Origin: VAXT01 sp963827725
Lineage (GTDB): Bacteria; Actinomycetota; Thermoleophilia; Gaiellales; Gaiellaceae
DNA: 64,000 nt
Direction: 5' to 3'
Assembly: GCA_963827725.1 (NCBI GenBank)
Contig: CAWHBM010000001.1
Coordinates: 1,178,001-1,242,000, forward strand
The notes under the pieces are model-generated. The model made no database searches and was not told where the DNA came from. It saw nothing but the letters and a program-made list of their open reading frames with translations. The translations under genes were made by a program, and so were the position numbers. Positions within the stretch are counted from its first letter, which is position 1, and every line of letters starts with the position of its first letter. Below are positions 9,271 to 18,338 of the stretch, in pieces.

Positions 9271-9301
9271 GCGAACAGTGTCGATCTGGTTTCCTGCTGC
9301 G

Positions 9302-10156
9302 ATGGCCGCAAAGCTCATGGACGGCAAGGCACTCGCGGAGCGGATCCGTGCGGAGGTGGCCGAGGAGGCTCGCGAGCTCGGGGAGGTCGGGCTGGCAACG
9401 GTCCTCGTCGGAGACGATCCTGCGTCGGACATCTACATCCGCCTGAAGCACAAGGCCGCCGGCGAGGTCGGCATCAACGCACGGGACATCAGGCTCGCCT
9501 CCCACACCACCGAAGAAGAGCTCCTCGAACAGGTCGAGCAGTTGAACCGAGATGACAGGATCGACGGTCTTCTCGTCCAACTGCCGCTGCCCGATCACAT
9601 CGACGAGGCGCGCGTGATCCGGGCGATCGACCCGGTGAAGGACGTGGACGGCCTGCATCCATTGAACGCGGGTCAGCTCTACCTCGGCGCGCCCGGGCAT
9701 GTGGGTGCGACACCCGTCGGCGTCATGGCGCTCCTCGAGGAGTACGACGTACCACTCGAAGGCGCGAACGTCGTCGTGGTGGGTCGGAGCGACATCGTCG
9801 GAAAGCCGGCGTCGCTCCTGCTTCTGCACGCGAATGCCACGGTGACCGTCTGCCACTCGCGCACGAAGGATCTCGCCGCGCACACGCGCGAGGCCGACAT
9901 CCTGGTCGTCGCCGTGGGTCAGGCCGGCGTGATCCAGCCCGACCACGTCCGCGAGGGCGCGACTGTGATCGACGTCGGCATGAATCGCGGCGAGGAGGGC
10001 GTGGTCGGCGACGTCGACCCGGCTGTGGCCGACCGCGCGGGACTGATCACACCGGTCCCGGGCGGTGTCGGCCCGATGACGATCGCGATGCTTCTGCGGA
10101 GCGCCGTTCGCGCCGCCCGCTATCGGCGCGGCCTCCTTGCGTTTCCAGGGGCATGA
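9302..10156 (+). CDS. folD: Methylenetetrahydrofolate dehydrogenase/cyclohydrolase FolD
   Basis: A 284-residue bifunctional enzyme that interconverts 5,10-methylene-, methenyl- and 10-formyl-tetrahydrofolate with NADP in the cytosol. The catalytic Tyr/Lys pair is in DIYIRLKHKAAGEVG, the active-site segment is DGLLVQLPLP, and the Rossmann fingerprint VVVGRSDIVGKPASLLLL is intact; it ends with the family motif TPVPGGVGPMTIAMLL. ATG 9302 gives the usual N-terminus (MDGKALAERI). An in-frame GTG at 9278 lies seven bases after a -10-like box, so a start 8 codons earlier on a leaderless mRNA is possible. It supplies one-carbon units to purine and methionine synthesis. Confidence 0.95.
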   Translation: MAAKLMDGKALAERIRAEVAEEARELGEVGLATVLVGDDPASDIYIRLKHKAAGEVGINARDIRLASHTTEEELLEQVEQLNRDDRIDGLLVQLPLPDHIDEARVIRAIDPVKDVDGLHPLNAGQLYLGAPGHVGATPVGVMALLEEYDVPLEGANVVVVGRSDIVGKPASLLLLHANATVTVCHSRTKDLAAHTREADILVVAVGQAGVIQPDHVREGATVIDVGMNRGEEGVVGDVDPAVADRAGLITPVPGGVGPMTIAMLLRSAVRAARYRRGLLAFPGA

Positions 10157-10219
10157 AGTTATCTTTCTGCCGCTTCGGCGGCCCGAGAACTGGGCCGTGA
10201 TTTTGTAGAAGGAGGGACG

Positions 10220-10420
10220 TTGGCTACTGGCAAGGTCAAGTGGTTCTCGAACGAGAAGGGCTTCGGCTTCATCGAGCGCGAGGACGGAGAGGACGTCTTC
10301 GTCCATCACAGCGCGATCGAGATGGACGGGTACAGGTCGCTGACCGAGGGTCAGGACGTGCAATTCGAGGTCGTGCAGGGCGACAAGGGCCTGCAGGCGT
10401 CGAACGTCACCGCCGCCTAG
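10220..10420 (+). CDS. Cold-shock domain protein
   Basis: A 66-residue CspA-family protein with RNP1 (KGFGFIE) and RNP2 (VFVHHSAI), which binds single-stranded RNA and DNA as an RNA chaperone. It starts with TTG after a very strong ribosome-binding site (GAAGGAGGGA, 10208-10217). The region from the folD stop to the start holds a TATCTT-like -10 (10160-10165) and two GC hairpins (GCCGC/GCGGC and GGCCC/GGGCC). This implies a structured 5' UTR of about 45-50 nt, typical of thermosensitive cold-shock leaders. A rho-independent terminator follows, so it is monocistronic. Confidence 0.93.
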   Translation: MATGKVKWFSNEKGFGFIEREDGEDVFVHHSAIEMDGYRSLTEGQDVQFEVVQGDKGLQASNVTAA

Positions 10421-10443
10421 GTACTTTCGGACTCGAGACAAAC

Positions 10444-10473
10444 GCGGGCTCCGGAAGGGGCCCGCTTCTATTT
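10444..10473 (+). terminator. Rho-independent terminator of cold-shock gene
   Basis: A 9-bp stem (GCGGGCTCC with GGGGCCCGC, one G-T pair) closed by GGAA and followed by a pyrimidine-rich CTTCTATTT tract. Confidence 0.75.
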
Positions 10474-10512
10474 GCGCCCCGGCGACGAGCAACATTCCGC
10501 CAAACTCTCCGC

Positions 10513-10794
10513 ATGGCGATCACAAGCGATGAGGTGCTCCACGTCGCGCGACTCGCGCGGCTCGCCCTGACCGAGGAAGAGGTCGAACGGCTCGGCGCAC
10601 AGCTGAACGCGATCCTGGAAGCGGTCGGCAAGGTCGCAGAGCTCGATCTGGAGGGCGTCGAGCCGACGGCGCATCCGCTCGAGCTCGTGAACGTATGGGC
10701 CGAAGACGAGCCGCGGCCATCGCTGCCCGTCGAGGAAGCGCTGGCAAACGCGCCCGACAGCGAAGCGGGTTTCTTCCGGGTGCCGCCCGCGTGA
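10513..10794 (+). CDS. gatC: Asp/Glu-tRNA(Asn/Gln) amidotransferase subunit GatC
   Basis: A 93-residue GatC, the small subunit that wraps around GatA and stabilises GatB in the amidotransferase turning Glu-tRNA(Gln) (and Asp-tRNA(Asn)) into the amide form. Visible family features are VLHVARLARLALTEEEVERL at the N-terminus, then VEPTAHPLELVNVWAEDEP and the C-terminal FFRVPPA that threads into GatA. It starts the gatC-gatA-gatB operon; gatA follows after 118 nt, an unusually long internal gap for this operon. Confidence 0.93.
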   Translation: MAITSDEVLHVARLARLALTEEEVERLGAQLNAILEAVGKVAELDLEGVEPTAHPLELVNVWAEDEPRPSLPVEEALANAPDSEAGFFRVPPA

Positions 10795-10912
10795 ACGTCC
10801 GCCTCCACAGTGCAAATTTCGGCACAGAACTGTCACCCACGCGTGCGCTTTTCCTCGTTAAGCTCGCAGTGGGGAGGAGGTCGGCTGTGCCTTATAAAGG
10901 GGCGCGCCGGCG

Positions 10913-12319
10913 ATGATCGACACCCTTCGGCTGACCGCTGAGGAAGCGGAGGGCCTGATTGCGAAGGGCGAGGTATCGGCGGCCGAGCTGCACCGCGCCT
11001 ACCTCGACGCGATCGCAGAGCGTGACCCCGAGCTCCACGCGTACCTGACGACCGTGGACGAGCCCGACGGCGACGGCGTGCCGATCGCGCTCAAGGACGT
11101 GATCTCCACGAAAGGCGTCGAGACCACGGCCGGCTCGAAGATCCTCGCCGGTTACATCCCGGTCGCGGACTCGACCGTCGCTGCCCGGTGCCGCGCGGCG
11201 GGCCTGCCGCTGATCGGCAAGACCAATCTCGACGAGTTCGCCATGGGCTCGTCGACCGAGAACTCGGCCTACGGACCGACGCGCAACCCCTGGGATCCCG
11301 AGCGCGTGCCCGGCGGGTCGTCCGGCGGCTCCGCGGCCGCAGTCGCCGGCGGCCTGGCGCCGTGGGCTCTCGGCTCCGACACCGGGGGCTCGATCAAGCA
11401 GCCTGCGGCCCTGTGCGGGCTCGTCGGCCTACGCCCGACCTATGGCACCGTCAGCCGCGCGGGAATCGTCGCCTTCGCCTCGAGCCTCGACCAGGTCGGC
11501 CCGATCACCAAGACCGTCCGCGACAACGCGCGCCTCTACGAGATCATCGCCGGCCGCGACCCGGCTGACTCGACGACGGTGGAGCTGCCCGAGCCCGTCT
11601 CGATTCCTCAAACGGAAGACCTGAAGGGCCTCAAGGTCGGAGTCCCGAGGGAGCTGAACGAGGCCGAGGGCATCGAACCGGGAGTCAGTGAGGCGGTCAA
11701 CCTTGCAATCGAGCTCTGCCGCGAGCTGGGCGCGGAGGTGGGGGAGACGACGCTCCCGCGCTCGGTCGAGTACGGGCTTCCCTGCTACTACCTGATCGCC
11801 CCGTCCGAGGCGTCTTCGAACCTTGCCCGCTACGACGGCGTCCGCTACGGGCTCCGTGTCGGCAACGGAGACATCCGGTCGATGTACGAGAAGACGCGCG
11901 ACGAAGGGTTCGGAGACGAGCCGAAGCGCCGAATCATGCTCGGAACCTACGCGCTCTCGGCTGGCTACTACGACGCCTACTACGGCCAGGCGCAGAAGGT
12001 GCGGACGATCATCCGCGACGAGTTCGCCGCTGCGCTGGACAACTTTGACCTCCTCGTCAGTCCGACCTCGCCGACGGTCGCGTTCCCGCTCGGCGCGAAG
12101 ACGGACAACCCGCTCGCCATGTACCTGTCCGACGTCCTGGCGATCCCGCCGAACATGGCCGGGCTCCCGGGCCTCTCGATCCCGTGCGGGCTGTCCGAAG
12201 GACTGCCCGTCGGCCTACAGCTGATCGGGCCGCAGTTTTCCGAGAACCTGCTCTTCCGCGCCGGTCACGCCCTGGAGCGCGCCCTCGAGTTCGACTACGT
12301 CCCCGAGCGGCTCAGATGA
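10913..12319 (+). CDS. gatA: Glu-tRNA(Gln) amidotransferase subunit GatA
   Basis: A 468-residue amidase-signature enzyme that releases ammonia from glutamine and channels it to GatB. The Ser-cisSer-Lys triad is complete: Lys in PIALKDVIST (about 61), cis-Ser in GSDTGGSIKQPAA and nucleophile Ser in PGGSSGGSAAAVAGG. The TGA overlaps the gatB start codon (ATGA at 12316-12319), so translation of the two subunits is coupled. Length and motif order match functional GatA. Confidence 0.96.
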   Translation: MIDTLRLTAEEAEGLIAKGEVSAAELHRAYLDAIAERDPELHAYLTTVDEPDGDGVPIALKDVISTKGVETTAGSKILAGYIPVADSTVAARCRAAGLPLIGKTNLDEFAMGSSTENSAYGPTRNPWDPERVPGGSSGGSAAAVAGGLAPWALGSDTGGSIKQPAALCGLVGLRPTYGTVSRAGIVAFASSLDQVGPITKTVRDNARLYEIIAGRDPADSTTVELPEPVSIPQTEDLKGLKVGVPRELNEAEGIEPGVSEAVNLAIELCRELGAEVGETTLPRSVEYGLPCYYLIAPSEASSNLARYDGVRYGLRVGNGDIRSMYEKTRDEGFGDEPKRRIMLGTYALSAGYYDAYYGQAQKVRTIIRDEFAAALDNFDLLVSPTSPTVAFPLGAKTDNPLAMYLSDVLAIPPNMAGLPGLSIPCGLSEGLPVGLQLIGPQFSENLLFRAGHALERALEFDYVPERLR

Positions 12320-13716
12320 CGTGGCAACCCGTGATCGGCCTGGAGATCCATGTCCACCTGAAGACGCAGACCAAGATGTTCTGCCGGTGCCAGCTCGAGT
12401 ACTTCGCGCCGGAGAACTCGCGTACGTGCCCGGTGTGCCTGGCTCACCCGGGTGCGCTACCGGTCCCGAACGAGCGCGCTGTCGAGATGACGATGCTGCT
12501 CGGCCTGGGTCTCGGCTGCGAGATCGCCGAGCGCGCGACCTTCCACCGAAAGCACTACTTCTACCCCGACAACCCGAAGGGGTACCAGATCTCCCAGTAC
12601 GACGAGCCGCTCTGCGTGGACGGCAAGATGACCCTCGCGACCGCCGACGGCGAGCTGGAGGTCGGCATCGTGCGCGCGCACCTGGAGGAGGACGCCGCGA
12701 AGAACGTGCACATGGGCGGCGCCGGCGGGCGGATCTCCGGCGCAGACCGAACTCTCGTCGACTTCAACCGGGCCGGGACGCCGCTCGTCGAGATCGTGAC
12801 CGCTCCCGACATCCACTCGGCCGAGCACGCGAAGCGCTTCCTCCAGCTCCTCCGACAGACCGTCGTCGAGCTGGGCATCTCCGACGCGGAGATGGAGAAA
12901 GGATCGTTGCGCTTCGACGTCAACGTCTCGGTGCGGCCCGAAGGAACGGACGAGCTACGCACCCGCACCGAGCTCAAGAACATGAACTCGTTCAACTTCG
13001 CGGCGAAGGGGATCGAACGCGAGATCCTGCGGCAGATCGAGATCTACGAGTCAGGCGGAGAGGTCGTGCAAGAGACGATGCACTTCGACCCGGCCAACGA
13101 GTCGGCGCCGCCGTTGCGCTCGAAGGAGGAGGCGCAGGATTACCGCTATCTGCCGGAGCCGGATCTCGTGCCGCTCGAGCCGCCGCGTGAGCTCGTCGAT
13201 CGGCTTCGGGCCGAGCTCCCCGAGCTGCCCGCCGAGCGGATCAAGCGGCTCGCGGAGGAGATCGGCTTCGAGACCGCGGAAGGCCTCGTCACGAGTGGGC
13301 GAGACCGACTCTACGAGCGCGTCGGCGGCGACCGGCGCGAGGTGGCGAACGTGCTCATGAACCAGTTCGCAGCGACAGGCGTCGATCCGGCGGCCGTGAA
13401 TGCGGAGGAGCTGGCGAAGCTGATGGAGGCGCGCGAGCGGATCCCGAGGCACGCCTTCGTCGAAGCGCTTGCCGCGAGCGGGAACGATAACTTCGCCGCG
13501 GAGGCGTATCTGGGCGACGGTCAGATCAGCGAGGCGGGCGACCTCGAACCGCTCGTCGACCAGGTGCTGGCGGCGAATCCAGGCCAGGTCGAGTCGTATC
13601 GTGCGGGCAAGGAAGGACTGCTCGGCTTCTTCGTCGGCGCGGTGATGAAGGAAACCGAGGGCCGCGCGAACCCGAAACTGGTGAACGAGCTCCTTCGGAA
13701 GAAGCTCAGCGCGTAA
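12316..13716 (+). CDS. gatB: Asp/Glu-tRNA(Asn/Gln) amidotransferase subunit GatB
   Basis: A 466-residue subunit that binds mischarged tRNA and phosphorylates/amidates the acyl group. The N-terminal GatB domain starts WQPVIGLEIHVHLKTQTKMF and carries the zinc-type cysteines (FCRC and RTCPVCLAHPG). HRKHYFYPDNPKGYQISQYD is the catalytic core, and the C-terminal YqeY-like helical tail (FFVGAVMKETEGRANPKLVN) contacts the tRNA. The start is fixed by the 4-bp overlap with gatA. Presence of the complete GatCAB implies that the organism makes Gln-tRNA, and perhaps Asn-tRNA, indirectly. Confidence 0.96.
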   Translation: MTWQPVIGLEIHVHLKTQTKMFCRCQLEYFAPENSRTCPVCLAHPGALPVPNERAVEMTMLLGLGLGCEIAERATFHRKHYFYPDNPKGYQISQYDEPLCVDGKMTLATADGELEVGIVRAHLEEDAAKNVHMGGAGGRISGADRTLVDFNRAGTPLVEIVTAPDIHSAEHAKRFLQLLRQTVVELGISDAEMEKGSLRFDVNVSVRPEGTDELRTRTELKNMNSFNFAAKGIEREILRQIEIYESGGEVVQETMHFDPANESAPPLRSKEEAQDYRYLPEPDLVPLEPPRELVDRLRAELPELPAERIKRLAEEIGFETAEGLVTSGRDRLYERVGGDRREVANVLMNQFAATGVDPAAVNAEELAKLMEARERIPRHAFVEALAASGNDNFAAEAYLGDGQISEAGDLEPLVDQVLAANPGQVESYRAGKEGLLGFFVGAVMKETEGRANPKLVNELLRKKLSA

Positions 13717-13722
13717 AGGCGT

Positions 13723-14229
13723 CTACTCGCTCTTCTCTGCCTTCGCGGGTTTGGCCGCCTTCTTGGGCTTGGCGGCCTTCTTGGGCTTCGCGGTCGCTGC
13801 AGCCTTAGCGGTCTTGGCAGCCTTCGCCTTCGCGGGCTTCGCAGCTGTCTTGGGCTTCGCAGGAGTCTTAGCCTTCTCGGCCGTTGCGGGCTCCTCGGGC
13901 TTTTCGGCTACCTCAGCCTCTGCGGCCGTCTCGACCTTCGGGGGCTCCTCGGGCGTTTCGGGCACCTCGGCCTTCGCGGCCGTCTCGACCTCCGCGGGCT
14001 CCTCGGCCGTCTGAACATCCTCGGCCTTCGCCTCGGTCTCGGCCATCGCCTCGGTCTCGACCTTTTCCGCCTTCACGGGCTTCTCGGCGGGCTTCGGCCT
14101 AGCGGGCGTCTTGCGGCGCGCCGGTGCAACGGTCGTCGACGCGGCGGCAGCGTTGCGCTTGTCGCGGTCTTTTTTCTTGCGCTGGCGATCGGCCTTCCAG
14201 CGGCGAATGGGTCTAGAGCCTCGTCCCAC
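13723..14229 (-). CDS. Histone H1-like Lys/Ala/Pro-rich protein
   Basis: A 168-residue low-complexity protein. The N-terminal 30 residues are strongly basic (SRPIRRWKADRQRKKKDRDK). The middle is acidic with repeated AEVPETPEE/VETAAEAE units, and the C-terminal 50 residues are KPKKAAKPKKAAKPAK-type repeats like the tail of eukaryotic H1 and bacterial HupS/Hc1-like proteins. Such tails bind DNA or RNA non-specifically. The acidic middle is unusual for a nucleoid protein and could be a flexible spacer. The function is unproven. GTG start; it converges on gatB with a 6-nt gap. Confidence 0.6.
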   Translation of the reverse strand: MGRGSRPIRRWKADRQRKKKDRDKRNAAAASTTVAPARRKTPARPKPAEKPVKAEKVETEAMAETEAKAEDVQTAEEPAEVETAAKAEVPETPEEPPKVETAAEAEVAEKPEEPATAEKAKTPAKPKTAAKPAKAKAAKTAKAAATAKPKKAAKPKKAAKPAKAEKSE

Positions 14230-14244
14230 GGCTCAGAACATTAG

Positions 14245-14853
14245 CTAGATCAGTCCGCAGTGCCGCGCCGTGTTCGGCCACGGGTGGTAGCCGCGGCCGC
14301 TGCTGTATGCGCGCTCCGCGACCCACATCTGCTCGAGTGCCGTCCAGCGGTTGGCCGTGCCCTTGCGGCGCAGCAGCGAGCCGCCGTAGGTGCGTTGGAA
14401 GCTCACGTCCATCTGGAGCCCGCCGTAGTAGCCGTTGCCGGTGTTCGTGGCCCAGCCCTGTCTCGGGTTCCGTTCGTAGCGATGGATGCAGAGCCAGGCG
14501 GAGCGGTGAGGCGGGCGGGCCGCCTTATGCCGCGCGCGGATGGCCCGGTGCTTCCAGAGGTTGCGCGTCCAGATCCTGAACGCGCGCGCGTCACTGTCGG
14601 AACGCTCGGCCGCGCGGGAAGTGGGCGTCCGTCGCACACCCATCAGCGATTGCCAGCGCCAGGTCTCGCCTCGGTAGCGACGGACCTGCTTGAGGATGGC
14701 ACGATCGGCTGGAAATAGCTTGGCCTTCGTCTGTTCGGCGGCGGCGTCCCGCGGACCGGACAAAGCGACGGCGGCCAGACAAACAAGTATGAGCGCGGGC
14801 AAAAGCCGCAGTAGTTGTCGGAACAAGAAAATCCCCCTCTTGTCCGGAGCCAC
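14245..14853 (-). CDS. Secreted Rpf/transglycosylase-like protein
   Basis: A protein of about 200 residues with a hydrophobic signal sequence (LLRLLPALILVCLAAVALSG) and a C-terminal domain like the resuscitation-promoting-factor/lysozyme fold: WLCIHRYERNPRQGWATNTGNGYYGGLQMD has the catalytic Glu (YERN) and the NGYYGGLQ substrate loop. WTALEQMWVAERAYSSGRGYHPWPNTARHCG closes the domain with the second Cys. Such enzymes cleave peptidoglycan glycan strands outside the cell and promote growth resumption. The start could be GTG 14853 or TTG 14826, the latter being preceded by a purine-rich AAGAGGGGG. Confidence 0.85.
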   Translation of the reverse strand: MAPDKRGIFLFRQLLRLLPALILVCLAAVALSGPRDAAAEQTKAKLFPADRAILKQVRRYRGETWRWQSLMGVRRTPTSRAAERSDSDARAFRIWTRNLWKHRAIRARHKAARPPHRSAWLCIHRYERNPRQGWATNTGNGYYGGLQMDVSFQRTYGGSLLRRKGTANRWTALEQMWVAERAYSSGRGYHPWPNTARHCGLI

Positions 14854-14951
14854 GCGCTCACAGGAGAGACCGTGCCGCAGTCATCCGAGTGAGTTCCTGG
14901 GCAGGCCCCGGAATTCGTTTTCGACCCTTAGACCCTGACCGTAGCGATTGG

Positions 14952-15575
14952 TTAGTGCCTTGTGGGCGTAGAAGCTGTAAATCCTCCGTAAAGAAGAAGT
15001 GCTGCAATTGCCACAAAAACACTCGTCTTGGCCGCTCCCAAGCCGGATAAAGCCGTTCCTGCGGCGGCAACGCCGACCCCAGCCAGGACGAGCGCGTTTC
15101 CGAGGGGTCGGCGCTTGATCGTGGCAACTGCCACACCGACCACGGCCAACGTGCCTGCCATGTTGCCGGCGATCGCGACAACCCTGGCCGGAAAGAAATC
15201 AAGGTGGTCCTGCGCTGCTGGGATGCTCGTGCCCCACACGCCGTGAACCGGCGCTGCGATCGCGACTCCGATCGCGAGGCCGACGTAGACGAGAGCGGTC
15301 GGAAGTGCCCACCGGCGCCTCATGAGAAGCAGCGAGCCGAGTCCCAGGAGGGGCGCGGTCAGCAGGCCGCCGAAGAGGTAGTAGACACGGAACGACGGCG
15401 CGTCCCAACCGGCTGCGGCTCCCCATGCGAGGGCGGCGGAGGCGACGGCGTAGGCGACGAGCGCGGCCGACCAGGCTGCGAGCTCCGGGGTCCTGCGGGT
15501 ACGCCAGCGGGCCGCGAGCAAGCCTCCCAATCGCAACGCGAGAAGCGCCGCCGCGAACGCCAAAAGAGCTTCCAC
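14952..15575 (-). CDS. Multi-pass membrane protein of unknown function
   Basis: A 207-residue hydrophobic protein with about seven predicted helices, for example LLAFAAALLALRLGGLL, LVAYAVASAALAWGAAAGW, LVYVGLAIGVAIAAPV and MAGTLAVVGVAVATI, separated by short Arg-containing loops. I see no catalytic or transport signature and do not recognise the family. It begins with GTG six bases after a TAGGCT box and shares a compact divergent promoter region with the aminotransferase gene. Confidence 0.65.
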   Translation of the reverse strand: MEALLAFAAALLALRLGGLLAARWRTRRTPELAAWSAALVAYAVASAALAWGAAAGWDAPSFRVYYLFGGLLTAPLLGLGSLLLMRRRWALPTALVYVGLAIGVAIAAPVHGVWGTSIPAAQDHLDFFPARVVAIAGNMAGTLAVVGVAVATIKRRPLGNALVLAGVGVAAAGTALSGLGAAKTSVFVAIAALLLYGGFTASTPTRH

Positions 15576-15581
15576 GGCGTC

Positions 15582-15602
15582 AGCCTATTAGTGAGCTAGG
15601 CT
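15582..15602. promoter_or_regulatory. Divergent leaderless promoters (membrane protein / aminotransferase)
   Basis: TAGGCT is present on both strands: minus at 15582-15587, six bases before the GTG at 15575, and plus at 15597-15602, seven bases before the GTG at 15610. The two boxes sit in an imperfect palindrome, AGCCTATTAGTGAGCTAGGCT without its centre. Confidence 0.55.
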
Positions 15603-15609
15603 CACAGCC

Positions 15610-16761
15610 GTGGCCGAGAAGCGCTACCTGATGACCCCGGGGCCAACGCCCGTGCCCCCGGAGGTACTCGCCGCGATGGCGCTGCCGATCGTTCATCACC
15701 GCAGCCCCGATTTCCGCCCGACCTACAAGCAGTGTCTCGAGCGGCTGCAGGAGACCTTCCGGACCAAGGGCGACGTGCTTCTCTACACGGCGTCTGGAAC
15801 CGCCGGCCTCGAATCGGTCGTCTCGAACCTGACTTCCCCGGGCGACCGCGTCGTCGTCGTCTCGGCCGGCTACTTCGGAGAGCGCTGGGCCGACATCGCC
15901 GTGGCCTACGGCTGCGACGTGGAGCACATGCGATACGAGTGGGGCGAGACGCCGCCTGCCGAAGATCTCTCTTCGCGACTGGCCGAGCTCGGCGGGGCGA
16001 AAGTCGTCCTGGTGACACAGTCAGAGACCTCCACCGGTGTCGTGACCGACGTTCGCGCGTTCGCGGCCGCCGCCAAGGAGGCCGGCGCGCTCGTCGGAGT
16101 AGACGCCATCTCGAGTCTCGGCGCGATCCCCTGCGAGACCGACGCGTGGTCACTCGATTCGGTCGTCTCGGGGTCGCAGAAGGCGCTGATGTCTCCGCCC
16201 GGCCTGGCCATGGTCTCGGTCTCGGGTGACGCGTGGGAGGCGCGCAAGGATGCGAAGGCCCCGCGTTTCTATCTCGACTGGGAGCAGACGCGTGTCGCGC
16301 AGGAGAGTCTCGACGCTGCTTTCACGCCGGCGGTCTCGATCGTGATCGGGCTCAACGTCGCGCTCGGCATGATCCTCGAGCGCGGGCTCGAGGCCGCGTT
16401 CGAGCACCACGTGCGTCTCGGCCGCGCATGCCGCGAGGGCGTCAAGGCGATGGGCCTCGAGCTCTTCTCGCCAGACGACGACACGTCGGCCGTCGTGACG
16501 ACGGTCCGCGTTCCCGAGCCGGTCGACGGAACACAGTTCCTGCTCGACCTTCGTGACCGGATGGGGATCACCCTCGCGCCGGGTCAGGGGCCGTTGAAGG
16601 GGCGAGTCTTCCGCATCGGGCACATCGGTTTCTTCGACGTCTTCGACATCACGACCGCGCTGGCCGGGATCGAGCTCTCGCTCGCCGAGGCAGGGGCGGA
16701 CATCGAGCGGGGGGTCGCCGTCACCCGCGCGCTCGAGACGTACGAGCACCTTCCCGCGTGA
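15610..16761 (+). CDS. Class V PLP aminotransferase (alanine-glyoxylate/serine-pyruvate type; probable phosphoserine aminotransferase)
   Basis: A 383-residue fold-type I PLP enzyme. It begins with the family pattern YLMTPGPTPVPPEVLAAM and binds PLP through Lys in VVSGSQKALMSPPG; DAISSLGAIPCETD carries the Asp that pairs with the pyridine nitrogen. The gene overlaps serA by 4 bp (GTGA), so translation is coupled. In organisms without SerC this class V enzyme placed next to serA commonly serves as phosphoserine aminotransferase, giving the second step of serine synthesis. That role is inferred from context; alanine-glyoxylate transamination remains possible. Confidence 0.88.
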   Translation: MAEKRYLMTPGPTPVPPEVLAAMALPIVHHRSPDFRPTYKQCLERLQETFRTKGDVLLYTASGTAGLESVVSNLTSPGDRVVVVSAGYFGERWADIAVAYGCDVEHMRYEWGETPPAEDLSSRLAELGGAKVVLVTQSETSTGVVTDVRAFAAAAKEAGALVGVDAISSLGAIPCETDAWSLDSVVSGSQKALMSPPGLAMVSVSGDAWEARKDAKAPRFYLDWEQTRVAQESLDAAFTPAVSIVIGLNVALGMILERGLEAAFEHHVRLGRACREGVKAMGLELFSPDDDTSAVVTTVRVPEPVDGTQFLLDLRDRMGITLAPGQGPLKGRVFRIGHIGFFDVFDITTALAGIELSLAEAGADIERGVAVTRALETYEHLPA

Positions 16762-18338
16762 CTCGAGCCCGGGTTCTCGTCCGCGAGCCGATCGCCGAGG
16801 CCGGGATCGACCTCCTGCGCGAGCGCTTCGACGTCGACGTGGACACAAACGGCGACCTCGCCGGCAAGATCGGTGATTACGACGCGATCGTCATCCGGTC
16901 GGCGACCAAGCTCGACGCCGACCTGATCGGACGGGCCGACCGGCTGAAGGTGATCGGCCGGGCGGGAGTGGGCGTCGACAACGTCGACGTCGAGGCGGCG
17001 ACCCGACGAGGAATTGTCGTCGCCAACGCTCCCGAGTCGACGGTCATCTCTGCGGCAGAGCACACGATCGGCCTGCTGCTCGCGCTATCCCGGCACATTC
17101 CGCAGGCGCATGCCGCGCTCAAAGCGGGGCGCTGGGAGCGCTCCAGGTGGGGCGGCCTCGAGCTCGCCGGCAAGACGCTCGGCGTTCTCGGTTTCGGCCG
17201 GATCGGCCAGCAGGTCGCGAAGCGCGCGCTCGGCCTGGAGATGAGAGTCGTGGCTCACGACCCATTTGTCTCCAAGGACCGGTTCCGCGAGCTCGGCGTC
17301 GAGCGCGTTGAGACAACCGACGACGTGTTGGCCGCGGCCGACTTCCTCACGCTGCACCTGCCACTGACTGCGGATACCCGCCGCTCGATCAACGCCGAGG
17401 CCTTCGGCAAGATGCGCGAGGGAGTTCGCCTCGTGAACGCGGCGCGCGGCGAGCTCGTGGAAGAGGACGCTCTGCTTGAAGCCCTGCGCTCGGGGAAGGT
17501 CGCGGCCGCTGCCTTGGACGTGTTCGACACGGAGCCGTACTCGGGCCCGTTTCTCGAGCTCGACAACGTTGTCGTCACGCCGCACCTGGCGGCGTCGACC
17601 GAGGAGGCGCAGGACCGTGCGGGCCTGATCGTGGCCGAGCAGGTCGCCGCGGCCCTCGAGGGCTCGCTCGTCTCGAACGCGGTCAACATCCCCTCGATTG
17701 GCGCCGAGGATCTCGAGATCCTCGGCCCGTTCATCCCACTCGCAGCGACGCTCGGTCGACTGGCCATGGAGCTAGCGGGCGGGCGGGCCGAGCGGATCGA
17801 GCTTGCTTACTACGGGTCACTTTCGGGCTACGACACGCGTCTGCTCACGGTGGCAGCATTGAACGGCGCCTTCCAGGGCCGCTCGGATCAGCCGGTCAAC
17901 TACGTCAACGCCCCAGTGATCGCCGCGGAGCGCGGGATTGAGGTGGTCGAGGAGCGCCGCCGTGCGTCTCGGGACTTCACGAACCTCATCCGTGTCTCGT
18001 TGAAGGCAAACGGCGACGAGCTGCGAGTGGCCGGGACGACGATCGGCCGTGAGCACCGCCTCTGGCTCGTGAGCGCGCTCGGTTTCGAGCTGGAGGTGGA
18101 ACTCGCGCCTTTGATGGCGATTTTCCGCTACGACGATGTTCCGGGCGTGATCGGCCGGGTCGGGACGCTGTTCGGCGAGGCCGGCGTCAACATCGCGAAC
18201 ATGGCGGTCTCGCGGACCCGGAAAGGCGAGAAGGCTCTCATGGCACTCTCGCTCGACAGCCCAGCCTCGCCGGAGCTGGTCGAGTCGCTTCGCGCCGCCG
18301 GCCTCGACGACGCGTTCTTCATCACGCTGGCCGACTAG
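16758..18338 (+). CDS. serA: D-3-phosphoglycerate dehydrogenase
   Basis: A 526-residue long-form SerA, the NAD-dependent first enzyme of serine synthesis. The order is substrate domain, Rossmann domain (LGVLGFGRIGQQVAKRAL, about 145), catalytic residues in LVNAARGELVEE and VVTPHLAAST (His), then the intervening domain and a C-terminal ACT domain (FRYDDVPGVIGRVGTLFGEA) for allosteric serine control. Everything expected of the actinobacterial long type is intact. The start overlaps the preceding aminotransferase stop. Its own stop shares CTAG with the convergent small gene. Confidence 0.95.
   Translation: MTRARVLVREPIAEAGIDLLRERFDVDVDTNGDLAGKIGDYDAIVIRSATKLDADLIGRADRLKVIGRAGVGVDNVDVEAATRRGIVVANAPESTVISAAEHTIGLLLALSRHIPQAHAALKAGRWERSRWGGLELAGKTLGVLGFGRIGQQVAKRALGLEMRVVAHDPFVSKDRFRELGVERVETTDDVLAAADFLTLHLPLTADTRRSINAEAFGKMREGVRLVNAARGELVEEDALLEALRSGKVAAAALDVFDTEPYSGPFLELDNVVVTPHLAASTEEAQDRAGLIVAEQVAAALEGSLVSNAVNIPSIGAEDLEILGPFIPLAATLGRLAMELAGGRAERIELAYYGSLSGYDTRLLTVAALNGAFQGRSDQPVNYVNAPVIAAERGIEVVEERRRASRDFTNLIRVSLKANGDELRVAGTTIGREHRLWLVSALGFELEVELAPLMAIFRYDDVPGVIGRVGTLFGEAGVNIANMAVSRTRKGEKALMALSLDSPASPELVESLRAAGLDDAFFITLAD

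Noticed and set aside
9254..10495. Upstream extension of the GyrI-like frame opposite folD
   Set aside because: The frame is open only because it is antisense to a high-GC gene; the domain begins at ATG 9253.
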